Below are positions 7,869-15,384 of a stretch of DNA of 64,000 nucleotides, piece after piece. The notes beneath the pieces were generated by a model. It had not been told where the DNA came from. It saw only the letters and a program-made list of their open reading frames with translations, and searched no databases. Source of the stretch: Promicromonospora sp. Populi (GTDB lineage Bacteria; Actinomycetota; Actinomycetes; Actinomycetales; Cellulomonadaceae); the NCBI RefSeq assembly GCF_041081105.1, contig NZ_CP163528.1, positions 2,542,001 through 2,606,000 of the forward strand, read 5' to 3'. The translations under genes were made by a program, and so were the position numbers. Positions within the stretch are counted from its first letter, which is position 1. The number at the start of each line of letters is the position of its first letter.

Positions 7869-9169
7869 GCCGCCTCCAGAGTCAGCTCGAGGGACCGGTA
7901 CGCCGGGACGAGCACGCCACGCGCGGCACGACGGCGCCCCACCACCGGGACGCGGCCGTCGGTCGCCGCGGCCGAGAGCGCGTCCAGCACGGCGTCGACC
8001 TGGGCCAGCGCCAGCGGCATCCCGAGGCAGAAGTGCGGGCCCGCGCCGAACCAGAGGTGCCGCACGTCGGGGTCGGCCTGCCGGTCGGGGTCGAAGCCGC
8101 CGGACGCCCGGCAGCAGTTCACGGTGGCGATGACCACGCGGTCGCCGGCCGCGACCGGCACCCCGCCCACCGAGGCGTCGGACCGCACTGAGCGCAGCAT
8201 CGCCGGCGTCGGCACGGTGACGCGCAGCCCCTCCTCGACGGCGCGACGGCGCAGCTCGGCGTCGTCCGCCAGCAGGCGCCCGGTCCACCCCGTGTCGTGC
8301 GCGATGGCGACGAGCCGGGGCACGAACGACTGGATGGTCTCGGTACCCGTGAGCACAAACGCCCCGACCGCGCCCATCGCCTCACGCTCCGACAGGCCCA
8401 GGTCGCGCATCCGCCCGGGCACCGTCGCCGGGTCGCCCGCACGGTAGGCGGCGCGGGCGGGCGCGGTCAGCTGCTCCAGCACCAGTCGCGCCCGCGCCAC
8501 CTGCGGCCGGGTGAGCCCGTGCCGGTGCAGGCGCACCATCCCGGTGATCGCCTGCGCCGCGGACATGGCCGAGCGCACGGCGTCGTCCGTCGGCGGCAGC
8601 CCGACCATCCGGCAGATCACGGCCCCGGCCTGCGCCGTCACGGCCGCTGCGAGGTCGACCGTCTGCCCAGCGGCCAGGCGGCGCGTGAGGTCGGGCAGCA
8701 CACCCGCGCCACCGGCGGCGCCCACCAGCACGGCAGAGCCCACCTGCACGGCAGAGCCCAGGCGATCGGCGGAGTCCGCAGCGTCGGCCGCGACAAGCTC
8801 CCGCACCGCGCGAGGCGAGAACAAAGGCCCGAGCGCCCGGCGCAGCGCGGCGTGCTCGGCCCCCTCCATGTTGAGCAGCACGGCCTGCCCGAGCACCGGC
8901 GTCCACAGGTCCGACGGCGCCCCCGGGCCCACCTTTGAGAAATGCTCCACGTCGAGCAGCACCTCGCGGGCGAGCGCAGCGTCGCTCACCACCACCCCGA
9001 TGCGCGGCACACGCACGACCGGCCGGTTCCGCGCGGACCGGAGCGCGGGATAGGCGAGCGGGTGCGCGGCCCGCTGCACCCGCTCCTCCCAGAACGCCTC
9101 AGGCGAGGCACCGCGACTCTTCGGGCCGTCCTGCCCGGTGGCGCCGCGTGGCTGAACGACCGCGCTCAT
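7865..9169 (-). CDS. Cytochrome P450
   Basis: 434-aa soluble bacterial P450. The heme-thiolate motif FGAGPHFCLGMPLA places the axial Cys at 381; the I-helix motif is VLTGTETIQSF and the K-helix ExxR is EEGLR. The N-terminus lacks a membrane anchor. It overlaps the glycosyltransferase upstream (ATGA) and the AMP-ligase downstream (ATGA), so it belongs to the ole-like operon and probably hydroxylates or otherwise oxidises the lipid product. No ferredoxin or reductase gene lies beside it, so electrons must come from partners encoded elsewhere. Confidence 0.93.
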   Translation of the reverse strand: MSAVVQPRGATGQDGPKSRGASPEAFWEERVQRAAHPLAYPALRSARNRPVVRVPRIGVVVSDAALAREVLLDVEHFSKVGPGAPSDLWTPVLGQAVLLNMEGAEHAALRRALGPLFSPRAVRELVAADAADSADRLGSAVQVGSAVLVGAAGGAGVLPDLTRRLAAGQTVDLAAAVTAQAGAVICRMVGLPPTDDAVRSAMSAAQAITGMVRLHRHGLTRPQVARARLVLEQLTAPARAAYRAGDPATVPGRMRDLGLSEREAMGAVGAFVLTGTETIQSFVPRLVAIAHDTGWTGRLLADDAELRRRAVEEGLRVTVPTPAMLRSVRSDASVGGVPVAAGDRVVIATVNCCRASGGFDPDRQADPDVRHLWFGAGPHFCLGMPLALAQVDAVLDALSAAATDGRVPVVGRRRAARGVLVPAYRSLELTLEAA

Positions 9170-9975
9170 CGGATGTCCACCACCTCGGGCCGGTACCGGT
9201 GGTCGGCGTACCAGCCGAGCGTGCGCACCAGCCCCCAGGCGTGCACCCGACGGGTCGACGCGCGCACCCAGACCTCACGATGCTCCGCGTACCGCGTCGT
9301 CAGCCGCCGCACCGCGTTGACCAGGGCACGGTCCTCGTGCACGTCCTCGATCCGGGTGCGCGGGAACCCGCCCGCCCGCTCGTACAGCGACGCCGTGATC
9401 GCCATGTTGCAGCCCGGCGTCATCACGTACGGCCCGAGGTATCCGTCGTCCTGGTTGCCCGGCCGCACCTTGCCGAACGTGCTCGACGCCCACAACGCGA
9501 ACGACAGCACCCCCTGCTGGAAGCGCGAGACCGGCAGGTCGTCGGTGCGCGGCAGGAGCCGTCCCGCGACCAGCTCGTCGCCCGATCGGAACGCGTCCCG
9601 CACCGCGCGCGTCCACGTCGGCGGCGGCAGGCAGTCGGCGTCGGTCCGGGCCAGCAGCTCGGCCCCGAGCCCGATGGCGGCCCGCATGCCCGTGTCGGCC
9701 GCGGCGCCGGTCCCCTTCTCGGCCTCCGTGATCACGTGCCAGCGCAGCCGCCCCCACTCCGCGATCGCCTTGCGCACCAGGTCGGCCGTGCCGTCGGTGG
9801 ACCCGTTGTCCACCACCACCAGGTCGAAGTTGTCGTCCTCCTGCGTGTGCAGCGCCTCCAGGGTGCGCAGGATCCCGTGGTCGTGCGCCTCGTTCAGCGC
9901 GGGCACGACGACGGCGAGGCGCGCCGTGCCGGCCACCGCACCTGCACCTGCACCGTGACCCCAGCGCGGGGTCAC
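9166..9975 (-). CDS. Family 2 glycosyltransferase
   Basis: About 269 aa with a GT-A fold: LAVVVPALNE at the N-terminus, VVDNGSTDGT near residues 55-64, and the metal/nucleotide DxD motif in RTDADCLPPP near 111-120. The acceptor-side ED motif appears in RIEDVHEDRAL. No membrane segments are evident, so it is a cytoplasmic glycosyltransferase. The GTG at 9975 overlaps the stop of the condensing-enzyme gene (GTGA); a second GTG at 9978 is possible. A glycosyltransferase is not part of the basic ole pathway; here it may glycosylate the P450-hydroxylated lipid. Sugar donor and acceptor are unknown. Confidence 0.87.
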   Translation of the reverse strand: MTPRWGHGAGAGAVAGTARLAVVVPALNEAHDHGILRTLEALHTQEDDNFDLVVVDNGSTDGTADLVRKAIAEWGRLRWHVITEAEKGTGAAADTGMRAAIGLGAELLARTDADCLPPPTWTRAVRDAFRSGDELVAGRLLPRTDDLPVSRFQQGVLSFALWASSTFGKVRPGNQDDGYLGPYVMTPGCNMAITASLYERAGGFPRTRIEDVHEDRALVNAVRRLTTRYAEHREVWVRASTRRVHAWGLVRTLGWYADHRYRPEVVDIR

Positions 9976-11210
9976 CACCGGACCACCATCGCGCCCATGC
10001 TGATGCCGCCCGCGAGGCCGAGCAGCAGCACGACGTCGCCCCGCTTCAGCCGACCCGACTCCAGCGCCGTCACGAGCTGCAGCGGCAGCGTCGCCGAGGC
10101 GATGTTGCCGTGGTCGGCCACGGTGAGGACCGTGCGGTCGGCCGGCACACCGAGCGCGCGGTGCACGTCCGCGAGGTAGGACACCGCCACCTGGTGCACG
10201 GCGATGAGCGCCACGTCGTTGATGGCCACACCGGCCCGTTCGAGGGCTTGTTCGACGGTCTCCGGCCCGAGCGCCAGGAACGCGTCCCGCAGCCGCGACC
10301 CGTCGATCTCGAAGTAGCTCCGCTCCGGATCGCGCGGATTGACGGTGCCGCCGCCCGGCAGCATGCCGACGTCCCAGTGCTGAGACTGAGCGGAGAAGGC
10401 CGAGCCGAGGATGCCCGAGGCCCGCGGCCCGGGCTCGACCAGGTCCGCGAGCTCGGCGGCCAGGTCGTCCTCGAAGCCGCCGAGCTCACGGACCTGGCCG
10501 TTCCCGGTCCCGGCCCCGGTGCCGTTCCCGGTCCACGACGCCACGCCGGACAGCGGATCGGTCGCCTCGACGAGCACCGCTGCCCCGGCATCGGACATCG
10601 TGTACCCGGCTGCGGACATCGCGTAAGTACGGCGATCGGGCACGTCCCACCGGACCCCGCGCGTCGGCATCTCGCCGCACGCGACGAGCACGCGGCGGTA
10701 CCGGCCGGTGCCGATGAGCGCCTCGGCCACCTCGATGCCGTTGAGCACGGAGTTGCAGGCGTTCTTGACGTCCATCACCGGCGCGCGGACGCCGAGCTTC
10801 GCGGCGGTGATGTGGCTGGTGGCCGGCTCGATCATGTCCTGGGTGGCGGACGCGAAGATCAGGAGGTCGACATCCTCGGGGCCAAGACCCGCGCGGTCCA
10901 GGACGGTGCGGCAGGCGGCGACGGCGAGGTCGGAGGCCTGCTGGTCGTCGTCGGCCACGTGCACCGTGCGCACGCCCGTCAGGCGCGACACCATCGGGAT
11001 GCGCGGAGCGACCCGCGGGTTCCTACGGTGCAGGTCGCGCTCCGCCTCGGCCACGTCCCGCGTGCGTTCGGGCAGGTGGACGGCCACTTCAGCGATGCGG
11101 GCGACGGGTCGGGGGGACTGCCGGGGCTGCTGGGAGGGCCGGGGCGACGCAGAGGGCTCGGTGGATCGGACGGGTGCCGGGGTCAGCACGGCGGCTGGTT
11201 CGGGAAGCAC
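9972..11210 (-). CDS. 3-oxoacyl-ACP synthase III / OleA-like condensing enzyme
   Basis: 412-aa thiolase-fold enzyme. The catalytic triad reads Cys152 (KNACNSVLNG), His339 (IAVHQVAV) and Asn369 (DHGNIAS). These match FabH/OleA, in which Cys-His-Asn performs Claisen condensation of acyl thioesters. The first 36 residues are a Pro/Ser/Arg-rich extension not expected in FabH. GTG 11210 has no Shine-Dalgarno, but a TACTCT box ends 7 nt upstream, supporting a leaderless start. It heads the overlapping five-gene operon. FabH-type initiation of fatty-acid synthesis is disfavoured because no acpP, fabF or fabD lies beside it, whereas OleC-like and OleD-like genes do. Confidence 0.82.
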   Translation of the reverse strand: MLPEPAAVLTPAPVRSTEPSASPRPSQQPRQSPRPVARIAEVAVHLPERTRDVAEAERDLHRRNPRVAPRIPMVSRLTGVRTVHVADDDQQASDLAVAACRTVLDRAGLGPEDVDLLIFASATQDMIEPATSHITAAKLGVRAPVMDVKNACNSVLNGIEVAEALIGTGRYRRVLVACGEMPTRGVRWDVPDRRTYAMSAAGYTMSDAGAAVLVEATDPLSGVASWTGNGTGAGTGNGQVRELGGFEDDLAAELADLVEPGPRASGILGSAFSAQSQHWDVGMLPGGGTVNPRDPERSYFEIDGSRLRDAFLALGPETVEQALERAGVAINDVALIAVHQVAVSYLADVHRALGVPADRTVLTVADHGNIASATLPLQLVTALESGRLKRGDVVLLLGLAGGISMGAMVVRW

Positions 11211-11217
11211 CCGGCAC

Positions 11218-11223
11218 AGAGTA
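11218..11223 (-). promoter_or_regulatory. -10 box of the ole-like operon
   Basis: TACTCT on the minus strand lies 7 nt before the GTG at 11210, giving a predicted leaderless transcript. No convincing -35 is seen 17 nt upstream, so an activator may be needed. Confidence 0.4.
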
Positions 11224-11252
11224 GCGGCACCCTCATCGCGCGCCGATGACGG

Positions 11253-11272
11253 CTAGATGTATTAACGTCTAG
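11253..11272. promoter_or_regulatory. Inverted repeat in divergent intergenic region
   Basis: CTAGA and TCTAG arms flank TGTATTAACG between the divergent condensing-enzyme and Uma2 genes. The AT-rich palindrome stands out from its surroundings and is a candidate operator for either direction. Confidence 0.4.
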
Positions 11273-11338
11273 GTGTGCTATCGAGCGAGGCAAGGACAAG
11301 CCACAAGACGGAGCTAGCGCGTTGGCGTAGGCGGTTCG

Positions 11339-11908
11339 ATGGCTGAGCTTCCCGATTGGATGCGCCCGCCGCGACCCGAAGGCTGGTTCGCAGAAGACCT
11401 GGACAACCTGCCGGACGCTCCCCGCAACACGGAACTGATCGACGGAACCCTCGTCTTCAGGATGTTTCCTCAACGCCATTGGCACAGCCGTGTGATCCAC
11501 GCACTCAACACCGCCCTCAGCTCAAAGGCGCCGGACGAGATCGAGGTCAGCAGCAAGATGACCGTCCGGCTGGACGAACGTAACCGACCAGAGCCGGATG
11601 TTGTCGCATCGACCGTGTCCATCCCGCACGACGCCACCTGGTACGAGGCCAAGGACTTCGTCCTGGCGGTCGAGGTCGTCTCTCCCGAGTCCGAACACCG
11701 CGACAAGGCCGTCAAGCCGCACAAGTACGCAGAGGCAGGTATCCGTCACTTCTGGCGCATCGAGGACGTCGACTCTGTCACCGCGATCCACGTCTACGAG
11801 CTCGACGACCTGACCAAGACCTACGTCCCGACGGGTATCTTCCGCGACACCCTCAAGGTCGACCTGCCGTTCCCTATCGAGCTGGACGTCCAGAGCCTCT
11901 ACGGCTGA
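11339..11908 (+). CDS. Uma2 family (DUF820) restriction-endonuclease-fold protein
   Basis: 189 aa. The PD-(D/E)XK-type core is visible as PEPDVV (about residues 84-89), then VLAVEVVSPES, and DKAVKPHKYAEAGIRHFWRIE, the hallmark sequence of Uma2/DUF820 proteins. These are lone nuclease-fold proteins, common in actinobacteria and cyanobacteria, with mostly unknown targets. The gene is alone on the plus strand, divergent from the ole-like operon and convergent with the ABC exporter genes. No transposase, methylase or antitoxin accompanies it. Confidence 0.9.
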   Translation: MAELPDWMRPPRPEGWFAEDLDNLPDAPRNTELIDGTLVFRMFPQRHWHSRVIHALNTALSSKAPDEIEVSSKMTVRLDERNRPEPDVVASTVSIPHDATWYEAKDFVLAVEVVSPESEHRDKAVKPHKYAEAGIRHFWRIEDVDSVTAIHVYELDDLTKTYVPTGIFRDTLKVDLPFPIELDVQSLYG

Positions 11909-11930
11909 GCCGCCAACCCGGAACCGGGCG

Positions 11931-12896
11931 TCACCGCCGCGTAGCGCGGTAGATCTCGCGCACCACGTCCTCGATGTCGGGCTCGGCGATCGACAGGTCG
12001 AGCACCTCGGCCCGCTCGGACACCGCGGCGAGCACCCGCGCCGCCGTCGTGCGCTGCGGGTCGAAGGCGAGGCGCTGCCGCAGGCCACCTGACTCGCTGC
12101 GGACGTGCTCCGCGCCGTCAAGGTCCACCAGGTCCGGCTTCGCCTCGGCGAGGTCCACCACGAGCTCGCGTCGCGCGCCCACGGTGCGGGCCAGCTCGGT
12201 GAGCGTGCCGTCGAACGCGAGGCTGCCGTGGTCCACCACCAGGATCCGGTCGCAGAGCCGCTCGACGTCGCCCATGTCGTGTGTGGTGAGCAGCAGCGTC
12301 GTGCCATGCTCGCGGCGCTGCGCCACGAGGAACTCGCGCAGCCGCTGCTTGGACAGCACGTCGAGGCCGATCGTCGGCTCGTCGAGGATCAGCAGCTCGG
12401 GCCGGTGCAGCAGCGCGGCCGCGACCTCGGCGCGCATGCGCTGCCCCAGGGAGAGCTGCCGCACGGGCGTGGCCAGGAACTCCCCCATCTCCAGCATGTC
12501 GACCAGCTCGGCGGTCCGGGTGCGCTCGTCGGCCACGGACAGGGAGTGGATCGCCGCGAGGATCGAGAACGACTCCCGCACGGGCAGGTCCCACCAGAGC
12601 TGCGACCGCTGCCCGAAGACGACGCCGATCCGGCGCGCGAGCGCCCGGCGCTGCTTCAGTGGGTGCAGCCCCACCGTGGTCACCGCACCGCTGGTGGGCA
12701 CCAGGATGCCGACGAGCATCTTGATGGTGGTCGACTTCCCGGCGCCGTTCGCGCCGATGTAGCCCACGGACTCGCCCGCCTCGATCGTCAGGTCGAGGTG
12801 GTCGACGGCGACGTGCCGGGGCCGGCGCAGCCGGTTCTTCCGGTCCGGCCGCCCGGTGAACACCCTGGTCAGGCCCTCGGTCTCGATGACGTTCAT
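11931..12896 (-). CDS. ABC exporter ATPase (COG4586 type)
   Basis: 321-aa ATPase. Walker A GANGAGKST follows ESVGYI; the Q-loop region has VVFGQRSQLWWDLP, typical of the COG4586 subfamily that pairs with two DUF990-type permeases. The signature is LSLGQRMRAE, Walker B is LLILDEPTIGLD and the switch His is present (LLLTTHDMG). I start it at ATG 12896, which overlaps the stop of the permease gene (ATGA); a longer frame to 13106 would run inside that permease. Last gene of a three-gene exporter operon; substrate unknown. Confidence 0.93.
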   Translation of the reverse strand: MNVIETEGLTRVFTGRPDRKNRLRRPRHVAVDHLDLTIEAGESVGYIGANGAGKSTTIKMLVGILVPTSGAVTTVGLHPLKQRRALARRIGVVFGQRSQLWWDLPVRESFSILAAIHSLSVADERTRTAELVDMLEMGEFLATPVRQLSLGQRMRAEVAAALLHRPELLILDEPTIGLDVLSKQRLREFLVAQRREHGTTLLLTTHDMGDVERLCDRILVVDHGSLAFDGTLTELARTVGARRELVVDLAEAKPDLVDLDGAEHVRSESGGLRQRLAFDPQRTTAARVLAAVSERAEVLDLSIAEPDIEDVVREIYRATRR

Positions 12897-13753
12897 CCGC
12901 CCGCTCCTCGGTAGTGACGAAGTCCCCAGCGCCAGCACAGCCCCGCGACGACGACCGCCCAGAGCGCCGCGATCGGCGCACACCAGCCGATCCAGGCCGG
13001 CAGCCCGGCCAGGCCCGGGATCCCCAGCAGCGTGGATACCGGCAGGTAGGCGGCGAACGCCACGGGGAAGATCGCGCCGAACACGACCAGCAGCACCCGC
13101 GGCCACACGGTCGCCGGCTGCGTGGCCGCGTACCGGCCGCCGTAGACGAACGCGTTGGTCATCTCGGCACCGTTGATCAGGAAGAACTGCAGGCCGGCCG
13201 CCGTCACGAACTGCGCGCTGAAGATGACGAACCCGCAGACCAGGGCCAGGACCAGCAGGCCGATCGTGCCCACGCCCCAGTCGATGTCGTTGAGCACCAG
13301 GCCCACGGTGAGCGCGGACGCGCCCACCAGACAGCGCGCCAGGCGCCGCAGGCTGAGGTCGCTCGTGATCAGCTGCGCCAGCACCGGCTGCGGGCGCAGG
13401 AAGAACACGTCGAGCGTGCCTGCGCGCACGTACACCGGGAGGTTGTCGCAGTGCCCGACCACCAGGTCAGCCAGGGAGAAGGCGAGGTCGGACAGGCCGA
13501 ACACAAGCATGATCTGCGCCAGCGTGAACCCGCCGATCTGGTCCGTCGCCGAGTAGAGCACCCAGATCTCGGTGAACTCGATGACCCCCACGAGCGCTGA
13601 CCCGAACAGGTCCATGCGGAAGCTGGCACGGTGGCTCGCCTGCGAGCGCGCGCGGCTCGCGAGCACGGCCCGGTAGGCACGCAGGGTTTGGCGCGTTCTA
13701 GCCAGTGCCCTCCCGTGCCTGAGCCTGCGGCTCCGCTCCTCCGGCTCAGCCAC
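12893..13753 (-). CDS. ABC-2 family permease (DUF990/COG3694 type)
   Basis: 286 aa with about six membrane segments, including TIGLLVLALVCGFVIFSAQF and VLLVVFGAIFPVAFAAYLPV. The motif DVFFLRPQPVLAQL is characteristic of this permease family. The GTG start overlaps the preceding permease gene by 8 nt and the gene is coupled to the ATPase by ATGA. The N-terminal 40 residues are strongly basic (RSRRLRHGRALARTRQ) and face the cytoplasm if the positive-inside rule holds. Confidence 0.88.
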   Translation of the reverse strand: MAEPEERSRRLRHGRALARTRQTLRAYRAVLASRARSQASHRASFRMDLFGSALVGVIEFTEIWVLYSATDQIGGFTLAQIMLVFGLSDLAFSLADLVVGHCDNLPVYVRAGTLDVFFLRPQPVLAQLITSDLSLRRLARCLVGASALTVGLVLNDIDWGVGTIGLLVLALVCGFVIFSAQFVTAAGLQFFLINGAEMTNAFVYGGRYAATQPATVWPRVLLVVFGAIFPVAFAAYLPVSTLLGIPGLAGLPAWIGWCAPIAALWAVVVAGLCWRWGLRHYRGAGG

Positions 13754-14564
13754 CCTGCACCTCCAGCCTGCGGCGCCCGGCCCGTGTCATCAGCTGCCCG
13801 ACGGCGAGCACCACCGCCAGCCACAGCACCTGCACCCCGAGGTGCTGCCAGGCGCCGGCGCCGGTGACCTGCCCGGAGAGCACGTCGATCGGGAACTGCA
13901 TCATCGACGGGAAGGGCGTGAGCAGCGTGACGGTCAGCAGCCAGTCCGGGAACAGGTAGATCGGCGTGAACAGGCCGGCGAAGAACCCGGAGCAGGCCAT
14001 GTAGAGCGCGCTGAGGCCGCGGGTCTCCACGATCCAGAACCCGCAGGTGGCCAGCACATACACGGTGGCGTGCGAGACCGAGATGCCGATCAGGAGGCTG
14101 ACCAGGCCCAGCACGTATGCGCTGGCGGACGGCGGCAGGGCCATGCCCCCGACGAGCACCCCGATCAGCACACTTGGCAGCCCGCGCGGGAGCAGGGCGA
14201 ACAACCCCTTGCCGATGTCGGTCAGGATCTGCGCCGCCTGGACGCTCACCGGCCGCAGGAAGTCGACTGCGACATCACCCGACTTGATCCGGGTCTGCAG
14301 GTCGCTGCCGCCCCAGAAGTTGACCGATCCGAGCATCCCCTGCCCGAGCCAGACGAAAGCCGCCATGGAGGCAGCGGAGTAGCCGGCCAGCTCACCGCCG
14401 GAGCTCGCGACCGCCGCGCCCATGATCCCGCCCTTGAGCAGGCCGAACGTCGCGTTCGCGACCAGGCCCGCGAACGTCGCCAGCGGGTAGGCCGACTGCC
14501 CGCGGAATCCTGCTGCCAGGAACCGCGCATAGGGGTTCCGGGTCACGGACGGGAGCGGGCGCAC
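13746..14564 (-). CDS. ABC-2 family permease (DUF990/COG4587 type)
   Basis: 272-aa membrane protein, first gene of the exporter operon. About six hydrophobic stretches are visible (for example YVLGLVSLLIGISVSHATVYVL split over two helices, and LWLAVVLAVGQLMT at the end). SGDVAVDFLRPVSVQAAQIL parallels the FLRPQP motif of the partner permease. Start is GTG 14564 with no Shine-Dalgarno; a promoter lies just upstream and would give a leader of only a few nucleotides. Confidence 0.87.
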   Translation of the reverse strand: MRPLPSVTRNPYARFLAAGFRGQSAYPLATFAGLVANATFGLLKGGIMGAAVASSGGELAGYSAASMAAFVWLGQGMLGSVNFWGGSDLQTRIKSGDVAVDFLRPVSVQAAQILTDIGKGLFALLPRGLPSVLIGVLVGGMALPPSASAYVLGLVSLLIGISVSHATVYVLATCGFWIVETRGLSALYMACSGFFAGLFTPIYLFPDWLLTVTLLTPFPSMMQFPIDVLSGQVTGAGAWQHLGVQVLWLAVVLAVGQLMTRAGRRRLEVQGG

Positions 14565-14573
14565 AAGCGCGAG

Positions 14574-14602
14574 ATCTTACGCGCCGGCCTGCGAGAGTTC
14601 AC
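14574..14602 (-). promoter_or_regulatory. Promoter of the ABC exporter operon
   Basis: GTGAAC (14597-14602), 17 nt, then TAAGAT (14574-14579) on the minus strand, immediately before the GTG at 14564. The architecture mirrors the ilvB promoter. Confidence 0.5.
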
Positions 14603-14609
14603 CCTGTTT

Positions 14610-15281
14610 TTAGGGCTCACCCTGCCACGTGCAGACGCACGCCTCGTTCCCCTCGGCGTCGGCCAGCACCCACCACGACGGGGCGTGCTCGTCGGTGACG
14701 AGCCGGCCGCCCGCGGCGACCGCCGCCACCACGCGCGCCTCGGCATGGTCGTGCGGCACCCACACGTCCACGTGGATGCGGTTGCGCTGCTCCCGCCGCT
14801 CGTCCGACTGCTGGAACCAGAACGACGGCAGCCGCCCGTCCCCGTCGAGGAGGGGGCTGGCGGTCGAGATTCCGCCAGGGTGCGGCCGCGGGTCGTGCCC
14901 CAGCACCGCCTGCCAGAACGGCTGGACCTCGGGACCCACCACGACGTCTATCGCGATCGCCACGTCGCGCACCCCGGCCGGGTCTGCCGCGACACCGAAC
15001 ACGCGGGCCGCCGCGGAGATGGCCCGCGCGAGCGCGAGGTCCCGCTCGGACAGCCCCCCGATGTCGTGCGACCAGGTCCGAACCGTGACGGTCCCGTAGC
15101 GCAGGTCGACGTCCGGGTGGTGGTTCATGGACTCGGCCAGCTCACCGATGCGGCCGACCAGTGCAAGACCCGTGGCGAACGAGCCGGTGGTGAACCGCGC
15201 GATCGCCGAGACGGCCAGCGCCCGCCAGTCGTCCGTGCCCTCGGCGGCAGTGAACTCGGCTGCGGTGATCGGATCACTCAT
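14610..15281 (-). CDS. PCD-like / VOC-domain fusion protein
   Basis: 223 aa in two domains. Residues 1-95 resemble pterin-4a-carbinolamine dehydratase: ESMNHHPDVDLRYGTVTVRT followed by HDIGGLSERDLALA matches the PCD signature with its active-site His-His. Residues 105-223 form a glyoxalase/VOC-type domain (VVVGPEVQPFWQAVLG, RIHVDVWVPHDHAE, WWVLADAEGNEACVCTW). AAGGAG lies about 10 nt before the ATG. PCD recycles hydroxylated biopterin; no aromatic amino acid hydroxylase is nearby, so the substrate is open. It is unlinked in function to ilvD upstream. Confidence 0.85.
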   Translation of the reverse strand: MSDPITAAEFTAAEGTDDWRALAVSAIARFTTGSFATGLALVGRIGELAESMNHHPDVDLRYGTVTVRTWSHDIGGLSERDLALARAISAAARVFGVAADPAGVRDVAIAIDVVVGPEVQPFWQAVLGHDPRPHPGGISTASPLLDGDGRLPSFWFQQSDERREQRNRIHVDVWVPHDHAEARVVAAVAAGGRLVTDEHAPSWWVLADAEGNEACVCTWQGEP

Positions 15282-15384
15282 GGGTCGCGCTTCTCCTTGG
15301 ACGTAGCGCTGTTCTGCCTGGTCAGCCTAGTCAGTGTGCGCATCCTGTCCAGACCCTTCACCCGCCTGTGCCGCCAGCCCGATC

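Noticed and set aside
7869..8288. Longer N-terminus for the AMP-ligase
   Set aside because: The extension lies inside the P450 coding region and is an Arg/Ala/Gly-rich shadow; the ATG at 7868 with the ATGA overlap is the natural start.
5053..11210. Fatty-acid synthesis locus (fabH with partner genes)
   Set aside because: No acyl carrier protein, fabD or fabF accompanies the condensing enzyme; the ligase, SDR, P450 and GT2 partners fit an ole-like pathway better.
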